DNA of 45,677 nucleotides from an uncultured Bacteroides sp. (GCA_900755095.1 CAAEFE010000085.1:1-45677); one strand, 5' to 3'. Shown: positions 1 to 8,568, counted from the stretch's first letter. The notes: generated by a model not told the origin, from the sequence alone. Program-made: numbers and translations.

Positions 1-100
1 CCCAGCTCACTCCTACCCCGTTCTAACGCTTTGAAAACCAAAGCAATCAGATATTTTCAGACCGACCAAACTTTGACACGCATCGTTTCTTCCCCCTTAA
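1..100. other. Unidentified sequence beyond the break in the DUF5686 gene
   Basis: Reading the DUF5686 gene on the minus strand, family-like sequence ends after LYVTLD (Asp codon at 101-103). None of the three minus frames below this point continues the family, so a simple one-base frameshift does not explain it. On the plus strand one frame is open from position 1 to about 124, but I do not recognise its product. The likely explanations are the end of a mobile element, a genomic rearrangement, or an assembly or contig edge. The element cannot be named from 100 bases. Confidence 0.4.
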
Positions 101-1030
101 GTCGAGCGTCACATACAGGTGTCCGTTGAAACCGAAAGACTCGGAATTAAAAGGCGTGAAAGCAAGGTCTGCACAAGGCTCTCCGGCAATCTGCAACGTG
201 TCCATCAGGTAATATTTATAAAAGCCTGTGCCGATACGGGACAAGGGACTGACAAACTTATTTGTAAACAGGGAAATGTTGTTTTCGTAAATGTCGACGT
301 CTTTAAAGACTTCATTGATGGCTGCCTGCATCCCTTGTTTAGAGAGAAATTCATCAACACCGGCCTGTTTGCGTCCTTTCACCCATTGCTTCTCGGAACG
401 GGGAGATTTCCGGTAATAGTCTGTGGCAAGCAGTTCACGGGCTGATACCGTCAGAATCGGTTTACCGGTAACGGCAGAAGTATCTACATATTCTGTCAGG
501 AAATCAAATTTACGATATAGCCATTTTTTCTGTTTCTCTTCATCGAAGTTATTCAACGCAAAGGTGGTCTTTTCATAACGTTCGCGTTGCCAGAAGTCTT
601 TCTCGTAGGGAGAGTAGTTGTCACGGCTTTCAATCATACGGCGGACAAATTCTACGGCAGGATTATCTTTCTTCCGGTAGTGTTCACGTTTGGGTTTGAC
701 TACCACTTCACCAAGCGCGTATTCGGTAGGCGCAAGTGCTACTTTATAGGATGCATTACGGGCAGGGCGAATGGTGCGGATATAGTCATTATAACCGATT
801 ACAGAGATTACAAGTACTGCTTCGGAGCGGTGGGTTTTGAAGTAAAAGCGTCCGTCGCTTCCGGTAGTAGTTCCTTCGGTCGTGTCTTTTAAGCGTACAG
901 ATGCATAAGGCAAAGGTTCTTTGGTCAGAGAATCAGTCACCACCCCTTGTACCACATACTGCGCACTGAGCGGAATACTGATAGCCAATAAAAGAAAGAG
1001 CGTCAATGTGCCTTTTTTCATTAATCTCAT
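47..1030 (-). pseudogene. Truncated DUF5686 / carboxypeptidase-regulatory-like domain protein
   Basis: The product has a signal peptide (about residues 1-23, ending in LSAQ). A carboxypeptidase D regulatory-like beta-sandwich follows at about 26-110 (VVQGVVTDSLTKEPLPYASV, then a TGSDGRF turn), and then the start of a DUF5686 region. Family members, as I recall, run to roughly 800 residues and are predicted to be outer-membrane-associated; here the frame stops at 327. The last 17 residues are not family-like, so the true remnant covers about 101-1030. Starts at Met1 (1030) and Met4 (1021) are both possible. A TACCTTTG -7 box lies at 1059-1066. Without its C-terminal region the gene is probably non-functional, unless the break is an assembly artefact. 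Confidence 0.7.
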
Positions 1031-1058
1031 ACCTTAAATCCTATTGAATTGAGCGGGG

Positions 1059-1066
1059 CAAAGGTA
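1059..1066 (-). promoter_or_regulatory. -7 box upstream of the DUF5686 gene
   Basis: On the minus strand this reads TACCTTTG, matching the Bacteroides TAnnTTTG -7 element, 28 bp before the start codon. The nearest upstream TTTG is only 15 bp away, so the -33 element is not well placed. Confidence 0.5.
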
Positions 1067-1127
1067 GGAGTGATTTCAAGACAAAAAAAGGTCTATTTGA
1101 CGGAAGAAATGTTCTTATTTGACACAA

Positions 1128-2477
1128 TTAGGGGAAAGTAATACGAAATCGGGTCAGTCCGTCGGCATAGGTTCGCAAAGAGAATGTGCACCCATGACGC
1201 ATCAGTACTTCGCGAATAAAGATGAGTCCGATTCCCTGACCGTTCGGTTTGGTAGAGAAGAAAGGACTGAACAGTTTAGCTTCTGTTTCTTTGCTGATTC
1301 CCTGACCGTTATCTATCACTTCAACAGTGGCCGGAGCGAGGGTGCGGACTATTATTTCCCCATCGGCTTCAATGCTTTCCGCTGCATTTTTGATGATATT
1401 TACGAGTACTTGCTCAAACAAAGCGGCATCCAGCATCACATCTTTCACACTTTCGTCTATTTCCATGCGGAGTGCAATGCGACGGTCATTACACATTCCT
1501 TCCATAAACCGCTTGCAGGTGAAAACCAAATCATTCAGATTAACAGAAGAAAGTGTCGGTTCGGGGATTTTCACCACATCGGCAAAACGGGTGATGAAAC
1601 GACTCATCGAGAAACAACGGTCGGTACATACACGCATCACGTCGCAGATGTCTTCCATTCCTTCTTCGCTGGAAAGGGCTTGTTCTACCGTATCCAGTGT
1701 GGAAGTAATGCCGGCAGTCGTGTTGTTCACTTCGTGGGCAATCATGCGAATCACTTTCTCGTATGCTTTCTTTTCCGCTTTCATCACTTCGTCGGTGAGG
1801 GTTTCTACCAAGTAGAAGGGATGCTGAAATCCACGATCAATGAAAGAAGAATGAGTACACCGGTAGATATTCGAGTCGTTCAGACGGACGGTTACCTTCT
1901 CTCCTTTCGGGAGGTTAGCCAATTCCACCGCTAACGGAGAATCAATCTCTTTCATCTTCTTGCCTTGTACGTCTTCCAAACGAACACCCAGCATTTTCAA
2001 AGCCATCGGATTCAATTCCGAAAGGTCTTCATCAAGGGAAGTTATAATCACTCCCATCGGAGAAGCTTTAATCAGCAAATCAAGAAAATTATTCTGTTCA
2101 CGCAGGCGGAGACGTTCATTCTTGAGCTGTTCCATCATGCGGTTGAAGATATTCACCACACGATCGGCCTCATATTGGCCTACAGGACTAAGGCGGCTAC
2201 TGAAATCCTGCTCACGCAACAATTCCATACCGCTTCCGATTGTATTCAACGGCTTCACGATCTTACGATAGAAAAAGGTCAGATAAATGAGGATGAAAAG
2301 TATCAGCCCCTCCCCTATGTAGAAAAAGATTGTATTCAGTTGACTGGAAAGGAACAGCAATACACTACCTAATGCCAGCAGCAGAAAGACTAGTATGTAA
2401 AAGAATCCTTTTATACGCACGTTATCTGTGGTTACGGTTAATCTTAATATTATTAGGCACGTGCCTAAATCTATCAC
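1128..2477 (-). CDS. Sensor histidine kinase with minimal periplasmic loop (partner of the sigma-54 response regulator)
   Basis: Two hydrophobic segments (about residues 24-45 and 49-69) are separated by only a few residues. They are followed by a HAMP-like region (71-123), a PAS domain (about 131-235), a histidine phosphoacceptor motif MIAHEVNN (His248) and an HATPase domain with the boxes NIIKNAAES, IDNGQGIS and GQGIGL. It should autophosphorylate His248 and pass phosphate to the regulator encoded immediately upstream. The lack of an extracytoplasmic sensor domain suggests intramembrane or envelope-stress sensing (inference). The GTG start at 2475-2477 overlaps the regulator's TGA as GTGA, which implies translational coupling. 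A second GTG at 2418-2420, just before RIKGFFYIL, would give a more usual N-terminus and cannot be excluded. Confidence 0.85.
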   Translation of the reverse strand: MIDLGTCLIILRLTVTTDNVRIKGFFYILVFLLLALGSVLLFLSSQLNTIFFYIGEGLILFILIYLTFFYRKIVKPLNTIGSGMELLREQDFSSRLSPVGQYEADRVVNIFNRMMEQLKNERLRLREQNNFLDLLIKASPMGVIITSLDEDLSELNPMALKMLGVRLEDVQGKKMKEIDSPLAVELANLPKGEKVTVRLNDSNIYRCTHSSFIDRGFQHPFYLVETLTDEVMKAEKKAYEKVIRMIAHEVNNTTAGITSTLDTVEQALSSEEGMEDICDVMRVCTDRCFSMSRFITRFADVVKIPEPTLSSVNLNDLVFTCKRFMEGMCNDRRIALRMEIDESVKDVMLDAALFEQVLVNIIKNAAESIEADGEIIVRTLAPATVEVIDNGQGISKETEAKLFSPFFSTKPNGQGIGLIFIREVLMRHGCTFSLRTYADGLTRFRITFP

Positions 2478-3823
2478 ATTGTTATATTATATTTTTCGAG
2501 ACGGCGATAGAGCGCTGCACGGCTGATACCCAATGCCGTAGCTACCTGACTCAAATTTCCTTTGTAACGGTCCAACGCCTGGAGAATGGTCTGGCGCTCT
2601 ATTTCATCCAAAGTCATACCGGCCAGAGCTGCGCCTTCGGTTACTCTTGCGTCATCGTGGCGAATATACTGCGCATCAAAGTCGGAAGCATCAAGCAGCG
2701 GTTTACCACTTACCAGAATGGTACGTTCCACCAAGTTCTTCAATTCACGAATATTCCCCGGATAGGGCAAACGGCTCAAGAATTGCAGGGCATCGGCAGA
2801 GAACTCTGTACGGGGCAATCCGTTGGTTACCGCCTGACGGTCGGCAAAATGACGTGCCAGCAAAGGAATATCTTCGCGACGTTCGCGCAAGGCCGGCAGT
2901 TTCACTGTTATCAGATTGATACGATAGAAGAGGTCTTCACGAAAAATACGTTCGCCCACCATTTTGCGCAAATCGGCATTGGTGGCTGATACTACCCGGA
3001 TATCCGTCTTGCGCGGACGGCTGTCGCCGAGCACTTCAAATGTCTGATCCTGCAATACACGCAGTAACTTCACCTGGCACGAAGGATCGAGATCACCTAT
3101 TTCATCCAGGAAAATCGTCCCTTTGTTTGCCATTTCGAAACGTCCGATACGGTCTGCGGAAGCATCGGTAAAAGCTCCTTTCTTGTGCCCGAACATTTCA
3201 CTTTCGAACAGGCTTTGAGAAATACCTCCAAGATTCACTTTCACAAAGGGATGTTTGGCACGCTGACTGTTGATATGAATGGCCTCGGCTATCAATTCCT
3301 TACCTGTTCCGCTTTCCCCTGTAATGAGGACAGAGGCATTGGTCTTTGCTATGCGGGCAATCGTATTCAACACATCCATCAATCCCTGGCTACGCCCGAT
3401 GATGTGGCTGCGGTCGAAAGAATCGCTCTGTTCCTGCGTTGGTTCCTGTGGAGTGCCCGAAAGTTGGAGTGCCGTTTCAATGCGTTGCAACAAGGCGGCA
3501 TTATTCCAGGGCTTCGTTATGAAATCAAAAGCTCCCGCCTGCATTCCTTGTACAGCAAGTTGGATACTTCCCCAAGCAGTCATCAATATCACCGGTGTTT
3601 CGGGACGGAATATTTTTACTTGTTTGAGTAGGGTCAAACCCTCCTCACCCGTTGTAGAAAGAGTGAAGTTCATATCCATCAGGATTAAATCCGGAGCTAC
3701 GGAACGTACCACTTCCATAGCTTCCCGTGGACCGGGAACGGTCTGTACTTCATATCCTGCCCGCTTCAACATGAAGCTAAGCGAAGAACGCACTGCGCTG
3801 TCATCGTCAATTATCAGAATCAT
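2474..3823 (-). CDS. NtrC-family sigma-54-dependent response regulator
   Basis: With the ATG at 3821-3823 the protein has 449 residues; a longer frame from a TTG at 3850 is unlikely. A receiver domain (1-120) has the acidic pocket DDD near residues 6-8 and phosphoacceptor Asp50 in LILMDMNF. A AAA+ domain follows with Walker A GESGTGKE and Walker B GTIFLDEIGDL. A Fis-type helix-turn-helix lies at the C-terminus (VATALGISRAALYRRLEKYNI region). The sigma-54 contact loop reads GAFTDA rather than GAFTGA. The protein should bind paired palindromic sites and remodel sigma-54 polymerase. Two such promoters are visible, before the tolC-like gene and before the adaptor gene. It is expressed from its own TTTG-N19-TACCTTTG promoter, ahead of the kinase gene. 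Confidence 0.92.
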   Translation of the reverse strand: MILIIDDDSAVRSSLSFMLKRAGYEVQTVPGPREAMEVVRSVAPDLILMDMNFTLSTTGEEGLTLLKQVKIFRPETPVILMTAWGSIQLAVQGMQAGAFDFITKPWNNAALLQRIETALQLSGTPQEPTQEQSDSFDRSHIIGRSQGLMDVLNTIARIAKTNASVLITGESGTGKELIAEAIHINSQRAKHPFVKVNLGGISQSLFESEMFGHKKGAFTDASADRIGRFEMANKGTIFLDEIGDLDPSCQVKLLRVLQDQTFEVLGDSRPRKTDIRVVSATNADLRKMVGERIFREDLFYRINLITVKLPALRERREDIPLLARHFADRQAVTNGLPRTEFSADALQFLSRLPYPGNIRELKNLVERTILVSGKPLLDASDFDAQYIRHDDARVTEGAALAGMTLDEIERQTILQALDRYKGNLSQVATALGISRAALYRRLEKYNITM

Positions 3824-3872
3824 AGTTATATTTGAGTTTTGCCCAGTCAATTAACAACTTTGTCTCACACTC

Positions 3873-3903
3873 CAAAGGTACTAATAAATAGTTTGCTACC
3901 AAA
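3873..3903 (-). promoter_or_regulatory. Housekeeping promoter for the two-component operon
   Basis: On the minus strand TTTG (3900-3903) is followed after exactly 19 bp by TACCTTTG (3873-3880), a textbook Bacteroides sigma-ABfr promoter. It sits 50 bp before the ATG of the response regulator gene. This supports the ATG at 3823 as the true start and basal expression independent of sigma-54. Confidence 0.8.
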
Positions 3904-4053
3904 TGATTGATATATAAATCACGGAATGCACGCTTCAATAATACAAGTTACGTAATAAAGCTGTTTTCTTATTATTGTATTTAAGATTTTCCACTGCACT
4001 AAATAAAGATTTTCAGTACAGTAATTTATAATTGTTTATGCAGTCGAGTAATT

Positions 4054-4137
4054 ATCCAGTTATAATGGGACAAAAGTCACCTTATAGAGTGATAAATATC
4101 ATCTTATAAGATGACTATTGTCACTCTATAAGATGAC
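4054..4137. repeat. 22-bp-pitch palindromic array A
   Basis: Four 18-bp units begin at 4054, 4076, 4098 and 4120, exactly 22 bp apart with 4-bp spacers. Each is built around TTATAA or a near variant, flanked by GTCA/TGAC-like arms. The first unit is the most divergent. The fourth is the reverse complement of the second at 16 of 18 positions, and the third is nearly self-palindromic. The array lies between the 3' end of the tolC-like gene (4267) and the promoter of the regulator gene. It could fold as a hairpin terminator or bind a protein on one face of the helix, since 22 bp is about two turns. The remaining part of this 440-bp gap (3904-4053) is AT-rich with nothing else clear. Confidence 0.7.
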
Positions 4138-4266
4138 CACCTGTCTCCGAAAGGATTAAAACTCTTAAGATACGAAATTAATTCGTAAAAAGCAAGAACG
4201 GAAGAGAAAATAATACTATTTACTGCAAGTTCCTCCATAAGATTCAAAAGCTTTTTCCTAGCCTTT

Positions 4267-5745
4267 TTATTGCCGGATGATTTCATCAAAATCAGCTTCA
4301 AGTTCGGTATTGGTACGAAAATCCCATAGCGTCAGACTGCGAATCTGATAATAATAATACCAATAATAATAAAGTTCGGAAATATGTTTCTGTCTCGCAT
4401 CATCTTTAGAGTTCTGTGCATCATTCAAATCCAAGGTATTGATTTTACCTATCAGGAAAGTTTCAATACTTGTTTTATATCGTTGCTGGGCTATCGCATC
4501 GGCTTCTTTGGCTATGTCCAACTGTTGTGCCTGATTATTGAAATGCTCCACCAACAGAAAAATGTCCTGATTGAAGTTTATCTGTTCCTGACGAATCTTT
4601 GAAAGCACTACATCCCGGTTGCTCTTGGCTACCCGGACTTTCCCACGGCGTTTTCCCCAATCGAGAATCGGAATCTTAACGCCTACCTGAACAATCTGAT
4701 TGTCCTGCAAGTTCCTGTAAACGGCCGGAAAATTCCGGTTCTCACCCGTATATCCTACGCTTGCAAACAAATCGACACTACGCAAATTTCCGCGTGCAGT
4801 AGCTACTTCATAATCGGCTTCCAACTGGCGGCGACGGATATTCTGTGCAAAAGAATTACGTTCCAATGCTTTATTTAACACCTGATTGTACTCCATCCTC
4901 GGGCCATCCACAGCTTCGGGAAGAACCGGGTTTAGTACTTCATCCTCTCCCACTCCCAAAAAAGCACGGAGCTGGAACATCTTGGCATTGAGATCACTCT
5001 CTGCTTCCGTCAATGCTGCTTTCGCATTCAAAGCGGAGAGTTTCAACTGCAAGAGTTCATTCTCGGAAATCTGCCCCATTTTGCGTTTGGCAAGGGCTAC
5101 TTCATAAAGGTGGTCGGCGTTTGTCTGGTTCTGTTTCGCCGTGCCAAGATTTTCTTTTGCCAACAAAAGATTAAAGTAATAAGTGATGGCACGCATCGTC
5201 ACTTCTTCGGTAGCAGTGATAAAAGCTGCTTTCGCTTCGGCATAACGAACCGGTTCGATGCGTCTGTTCCACTTTATATTATTGACTCCAAAGATGGGTT
5301 GTGTAAGTTGTAATGTGACAGGAACCGACATAAAATGCCGGTCTCCTCCGGCTCCCAATTGCTTGATATAGTCGAGAGAGGAAGTCAGCGAAAGTTTACC
5401 ACCGGTAAGCCAGATGTTTTGATCGATAGAAAGATCACCGGTAAGCCCCAATGTGTTATTACGGACGAAACCGTAAGAACCGTCCGAATTTTGATAGGAA
5501 CTATACGATTTGTTATAATTGGGCAGGGTTCCGGTCAAGTTGACTTCCGGCAGAAGATCAGCACGAAAGGTACGAAATTCCCAATAGGCCGTTTTCAATT
5601 CATTCAAGGCAACAGCAGCGTCAACAGATTGAATACGCGCCATAGCAATAGCTTCATTCAAGGTTATTTCCCTTTCCTTCTGTGCCGACAATGCCAACGG
5701 CAGGCAAACGGCAGCAAGAGCAAACAATATACTTTTCTTTTTCAT
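4267..5745 (-). CDS. TolC-family outer membrane efflux protein
   Basis: A 492-residue protein with a signal peptide (about 1-21, ending ALSAQ) and two outer-membrane-efflux-protein repeats rich in long amphipathic helices (about 25-240 and 270-490). The helices contain the usual heptad and Ala/Gln-rich stretches, such as LLQLKLSALNAKAALTEAES. It should form the trimeric channel-tunnel across the outer membrane for a tripartite exporter. The matching periplasmic adaptor, ATPase and permeases lie upstream on the same strand. It has its own sigma-54-type promoter with a palindromic activator site, shared in design with the adaptor operon. This strongly suggests the two are co-regulated by the adjacent two-component system. 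The C-terminus is acidic (ELEADFDEIIRQ). Confidence 0.92.
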   Translation of the reverse strand: MKKKSILFALAAVCLPLALSAQKEREITLNEAIAMARIQSVDAAVALNELKTAYWEFRTFRADLLPEVNLTGTLPNYNKSYSSYQNSDGSYGFVRNNTLGLTGDLSIDQNIWLTGGKLSLTSSLDYIKQLGAGGDRHFMSVPVTLQLTQPIFGVNNIKWNRRIEPVRYAEAKAAFITATEEVTMRAITYYFNLLLAKENLGTAKQNQTNADHLYEVALAKRKMGQISENELLQLKLSALNAKAALTEAESDLNAKMFQLRAFLGVGEDEVLNPVLPEAVDGPRMEYNQVLNKALERNSFAQNIRRRQLEADYEVATARGNLRSVDLFASVGYTGENRNFPAVYRNLQDNQIVQVGVKIPILDWGKRRGKVRVAKSNRDVVLSKIRQEQINFNQDIFLLVEHFNNQAQQLDIAKEADAIAQQRYKTSIETFLIGKINTLDLNDAQNSKDDARQKHISELYYYWYYYYQIRSLTLWDFRTNTELEADFDEIIRQ

Positions 5746-5773
5746 TATACACAGTATTTTCCACTATGAGAGA

Positions 5774-5790
5774 ATCAAACGATGTGCCAA
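5774..5790 (-). promoter_or_regulatory. Sigma-54 (-24/-12) promoter of the tolC-like gene
   Basis: On the minus strand this reads TTGGCACATCGTTTGAT, matching the sigma-54 consensus YTGGCACGRNNNTTGCW at the invariant -24 GG and -12 G with correct spacing. The -12 G is at 5776, placing the transcript start near 5764, about 19 bases before the tolC-like ATG. No competing TAnnTTTG box is seen in the gap. Confidence 0.75.
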
Positions 5791-5832
5791 AAAAGTAAAG
5801 TTTTTATTATCAACAGATTAGAAAATAAGAAA

Positions 5833-5852
5833 AGTGTCCATTTTCGGACACT
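5833..5852. promoter_or_regulatory. Palindromic upstream activator site for the tolC-like promoter
   Basis: AGTGTCC and GGACACT flank a 6-bp spacer. The centre (5842.5) lies 66.5 bp upstream of the -12 G of the sigma-54 promoter, a normal distance for an NtrC-type enhancer. In minus-strand RNA the same inverted repeat is followed by TTTTCTTATTTT, so it could also terminate transcripts of the 869-residue kinase gene that ends at 5875. Confidence 0.65.
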
Positions 5853-5874
5853 ATGCCCAAAAGTGAACGTTCGA

Positions 5875-8484
5875 TTATTCGCAGTAGTTAGGAAGGCGCA
5901 CAGTGAAACGAGTGCCTTTACCTACTTCGGAGGTGACGGAGATGGTACCATTCAGACGTTCGATGATGGTCTGACAAATACTTAATCCCAAACCTGCTCC
6001 TTGGGTGAAATTATCGACTTTATAGAATCGTTCGAATATATGACGGATACCTTCTTCAGAAATACCGACTCCGGTATCCTCCACAAAGATGCGGGTGTAG
6101 CCGGGAACCTCATCATCTTCATAGCCGAAAGTAATGAAACCGCTGCTCGTAAATTTAGCAGCGTTATTTATCAGATTATTCACGACTTGCTGCAAGCGTA
6201 CATTATCTGTCGTGAGATATTTCTTATCACTTTCGGGCATACGCAACACCAGTTCTACTCCCGGTGGCATATTCAAGCGTTGAGAATCATGGACGGTCTT
6301 TAATAACAGCGGCAGGTTATGCTCGGCGAACATAAATTCCATGGTTCCCGATTCGATACGTGACAAATCAAGAATATCATTAATCAAAGCTAGCAACAGG
6401 CCGCAATTTTTATTAATGGTTCCGATAAACTGGGCAATCTCTTCGCTTGTAAAACCACTCGTATCGCTTAGCAAATCGGAGAAACCTACAATCGCATTCA
6501 GCGGAGTCCGAATCTCGTGACTCATGTTGGCAAGGAATGCCGATTTCAGTTTGTCAGCCTGGAGGGCTTTATCACGAGCCTCTCTCATCTCCTGCTCGGC
6601 AGTCTTATATCGCTGGATACTCTGGCAAACACCTAATATATTGTACAATGAATCTTGTGTCAATCCCGTGATTACGGAAGAACGATATTCCCACCATTCA
6701 TACTCTCCGTTGACATTCCGCTGACGGAAATTCAGACGGGTATTGGAATCTTCTCCTGTCAATGCTCTATTAAATAACGGACTTATTTCCTTCAAATCAT
6801 CAGGATGGATAGTGCGATCCATTTCATCACGGGAGATGGTAGTAACCGATTCATCGTATCCAAGACGTTTCAAGAAACCTTGCGGGAAAATGAAACAGTT
6901 GGTTTCCATATCAAACTGCCACGGATAGATGGAGCTTTCGTCTACTGCCATATCAAAGAAACGCTTCTGCATTTCTTCATTCGAAATATTCCGTGCGGAA
7001 AGTGCCATACCGGTAATCGCATCCTTTGAACGGATCGGGACTATTTCCCCCGACACCGGGAAGTATTTATCACTATGCACTTCTTTCATGAAAGCTCCCT
7101 GGGGTATCTTCACACTTTCTCCTTTAGCAGCTACCTGCTTCAGCATAGAATGAAGAATATCCTGACCGTTATAATATATCTTGAAGATGCTGCCTGCCAT
7201 CATTCCTTCATAAAAACGGCCCCCTGACTCATACGGCAAATGCAGCATTTGTAATAAGGAGCGGTTTGTGAAATGAATGTGCAAATCGGTATCATACGTT
7301 ATCACACCATCACGGATGGAATGAAATACATTATCAAACTCATTACGCTGTTCCACAAGTTTATTCTGCACGAGCAGACGGGTCTGTGCCTGAATCCGTC
7401 GTTTGGACTCACGCCGGTTGGCACGCATCAACCACACGATAGAAGCTATCAGCAACGCCAGGATAGACGGATAGAGCAGTATAAAAAGGTATTTATATTT
7501 TTCCCAATACGGTTCGTTGACGATGGTCCCGCTAGAGGATACTTTATCAGGGTCAATATGAAAATAATCCAACTGTTTATAGTCATAGATGAATCCCTGC
7601 GTGATTTCTGTCACTCCTATTTCTTGGGGAGATGTACCTTTTAAGACTAAAGCAGCCCTTTGAGCTGCCGATAATGCTGAAGCATAACTATCGGAATCGT
7701 ATGCACAGAATACGCCATTAGTTAACCCCACATTCTGACTCGAAAATACGGGAGCTTTTGAGTTTTTGCCAACGAATGAAAGGAAAGGCGACCATTTAGG
7801 AGCAACCACCAGACGTTCGTAGCTGTTACGAGGGTAACAAATAGCAGCAATGATGTGACTCGTTGTATGATTTTGGGTATTATAGACTTTCATTCTATAA
7901 TCCGGATTGTCTTTTTGAAAGATTTTCCACTCTTCTTCAAAATCTTCAAGGCCTTTGTTACTCAAAAAGCTGTTATCTATCACACATACCACTTCTTTCC
8001 GCTGGGGAAATATCTTTTGCGCCTGACGCAATATGACATCAAAATCCGGATTGGCAGTGAACCCGCAAACATTGGGATGAGTAGCAATCAGCTCCATATC
8101 AGGATACTTAATGCCGAAAAACACGACCGGTATCTGCAAAGGCAACGAATCTCCACAGGCAAAAAGAGTATAGAAAGCTTCATCACTTGCTGTTATAATC
8201 AAATCGGTCTGCCTGTCACGAGCACGCTGACAAAAACGACGCATAATTACTTTCTCGGAGTTGAATGCCCAAAAATCGGCATCAAGATACTCCGTTGTTA
8301 TATTCACCTTCAGGCCACTTTCTTTAAATCCTTTGACCAACCCCTGATTAAGGTCGCTATGCCAAGGAGTCTGTGAGGTGTATGACTGTACAAACAGGAT
8401 ATTGTATGTACGTTCCGCTGCTGCCGCCTGAATAAGAACAGCAAAAAACAGAACGATAAGCAAACAATAGTAGCGTCGATTCAT
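5875..8484 (-). CDS. Large sensor histidine kinase with periplasmic ABC-type substrate-binding domain
   Basis: This 869-residue protein has a signal peptide (1-23) and a periplasmic region of about 300 residues resembling the ABC_sub_bind fold (YNILFVQSYTSQTPWHSDLNQGL, then VVFFGIKYPDMELI). A transmembrane helix lies at about 332-353, followed by two PAS domains (the second with the PAC-like WWEYRSS), a HisKA domain with MSHEIRTPLNAI, and an HATPase with NNLINNAAKF, VEDTGVGIS and GAGLGLSIC. There is no receiver domain and no adjacent regulator gene, so it is an orphan kinase. It lies between the export operon and the tolC-like gene but has its own housekeeping promoter inside an 11-bp dyad. 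It may sense a ligand and feed the local regulator or another system; this is inference. Confidence 0.88.
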   Translation of the reverse strand: MNRRYYCLLIVLFFAVLIQAAAAERTYNILFVQSYTSQTPWHSDLNQGLVKGFKESGLKVNITTEYLDADFWAFNSEKVIMRRFCQRARDRQTDLIITASDEAFYTLFACGDSLPLQIPVVFFGIKYPDMELIATHPNVCGFTANPDFDVILRQAQKIFPQRKEVVCVIDNSFLSNKGLEDFEEEWKIFQKDNPDYRMKVYNTQNHTTSHIIAAICYPRNSYERLVVAPKWSPFLSFVGKNSKAPVFSSQNVGLTNGVFCAYDSDSYASALSAAQRAALVLKGTSPQEIGVTEITQGFIYDYKQLDYFHIDPDKVSSSGTIVNEPYWEKYKYLFILLYPSILALLIASIVWLMRANRRESKRRIQAQTRLLVQNKLVEQRNEFDNVFHSIRDGVITYDTDLHIHFTNRSLLQMLHLPYESGGRFYEGMMAGSIFKIYYNGQDILHSMLKQVAAKGESVKIPQGAFMKEVHSDKYFPVSGEIVPIRSKDAITGMALSARNISNEEMQKRFFDMAVDESSIYPWQFDMETNCFIFPQGFLKRLGYDESVTTISRDEMDRTIHPDDLKEISPLFNRALTGEDSNTRLNFRQRNVNGEYEWWEYRSSVITGLTQDSLYNILGVCQSIQRYKTAEQEMREARDKALQADKLKSAFLANMSHEIRTPLNAIVGFSDLLSDTSGFTSEEIAQFIGTINKNCGLLLALINDILDLSRIESGTMEFMFAEHNLPLLLKTVHDSQRLNMPPGVELVLRMPESDKKYLTTDNVRLQQVVNNLINNAAKFTSSGFITFGYEDDEVPGYTRIFVEDTGVGISEEGIRHIFERFYKVDNFTQGAGLGLSICQTIIERLNGTISVTSEVGKGTRFTVRLPNYCE

Positions 8485-8502
8485 ATAATTAAAGCCTGCG
8501 GT

Positions 8503-8548
8503 GTTTTCAATATTATGCCGACAAAGATACGTTAATTATATTGAAAAC
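8503..8548. promoter_or_regulatory. 11-bp inverted repeat bracketing the orphan kinase promoter
   Basis: GTTTTCAATAT (8503-8513) and its exact reverse complement ATATTGAAAAC (8538-8548) flank the -7 box. One arm lies in the -33/-7 spacer and the other downstream of the likely transcript start. This is the geometry expected of a repressor operator or a looped 5' end. Confidence 0.45.
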
Positions 8549-8551
8549 AAA
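8522..8551 (-). promoter_or_regulatory. Promoter of the orphan sensor kinase gene
   Basis: On the minus strand TTTG (8548-8551) and TATCTTTG (8522-8529) are 18 bp apart, close to the Bacteroides consensus. The start codon lies 38 bp downstream. It separates this gene from the permease operon, which ends at 8569. Confidence 0.75.
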
Positions 8552-8568
8552 CAGATAGCCCAAGTTTT

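Noticed and set aside
1119..1934. 271-codon open frame on the plus strand
   Set aside because: It lies antisense to the histidine kinase gene, whose kinase motifs are unmistakable. The plus-strand product is Phe/His-rich and unlike any family.
3983..4014. AAGATTTTC repeated at 3983 and 4006, possibly extending array A to the left
   Set aside because: The spacing is 23 bp and out of register with the 22-bp units, and no core similarity was found at the predicted positions.
4054..4137. CRISPR array as an explanation for the 22-bp-pitch arrays
   Set aside because: Repeats of 9-18 bp in alternating orientation with 4-13 bp related spacers do not fit CRISPR, where repeats are co-oriented and spacers unique and about 30 bp. 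No cas genes are present.
4104..4301. 65-codon open frame on the minus strand after the tolC-like gene
   Set aside because: It overlaps the tolC-like 3' end, lacks a promoter or family resemblance, and its last residues are encoded by array A.
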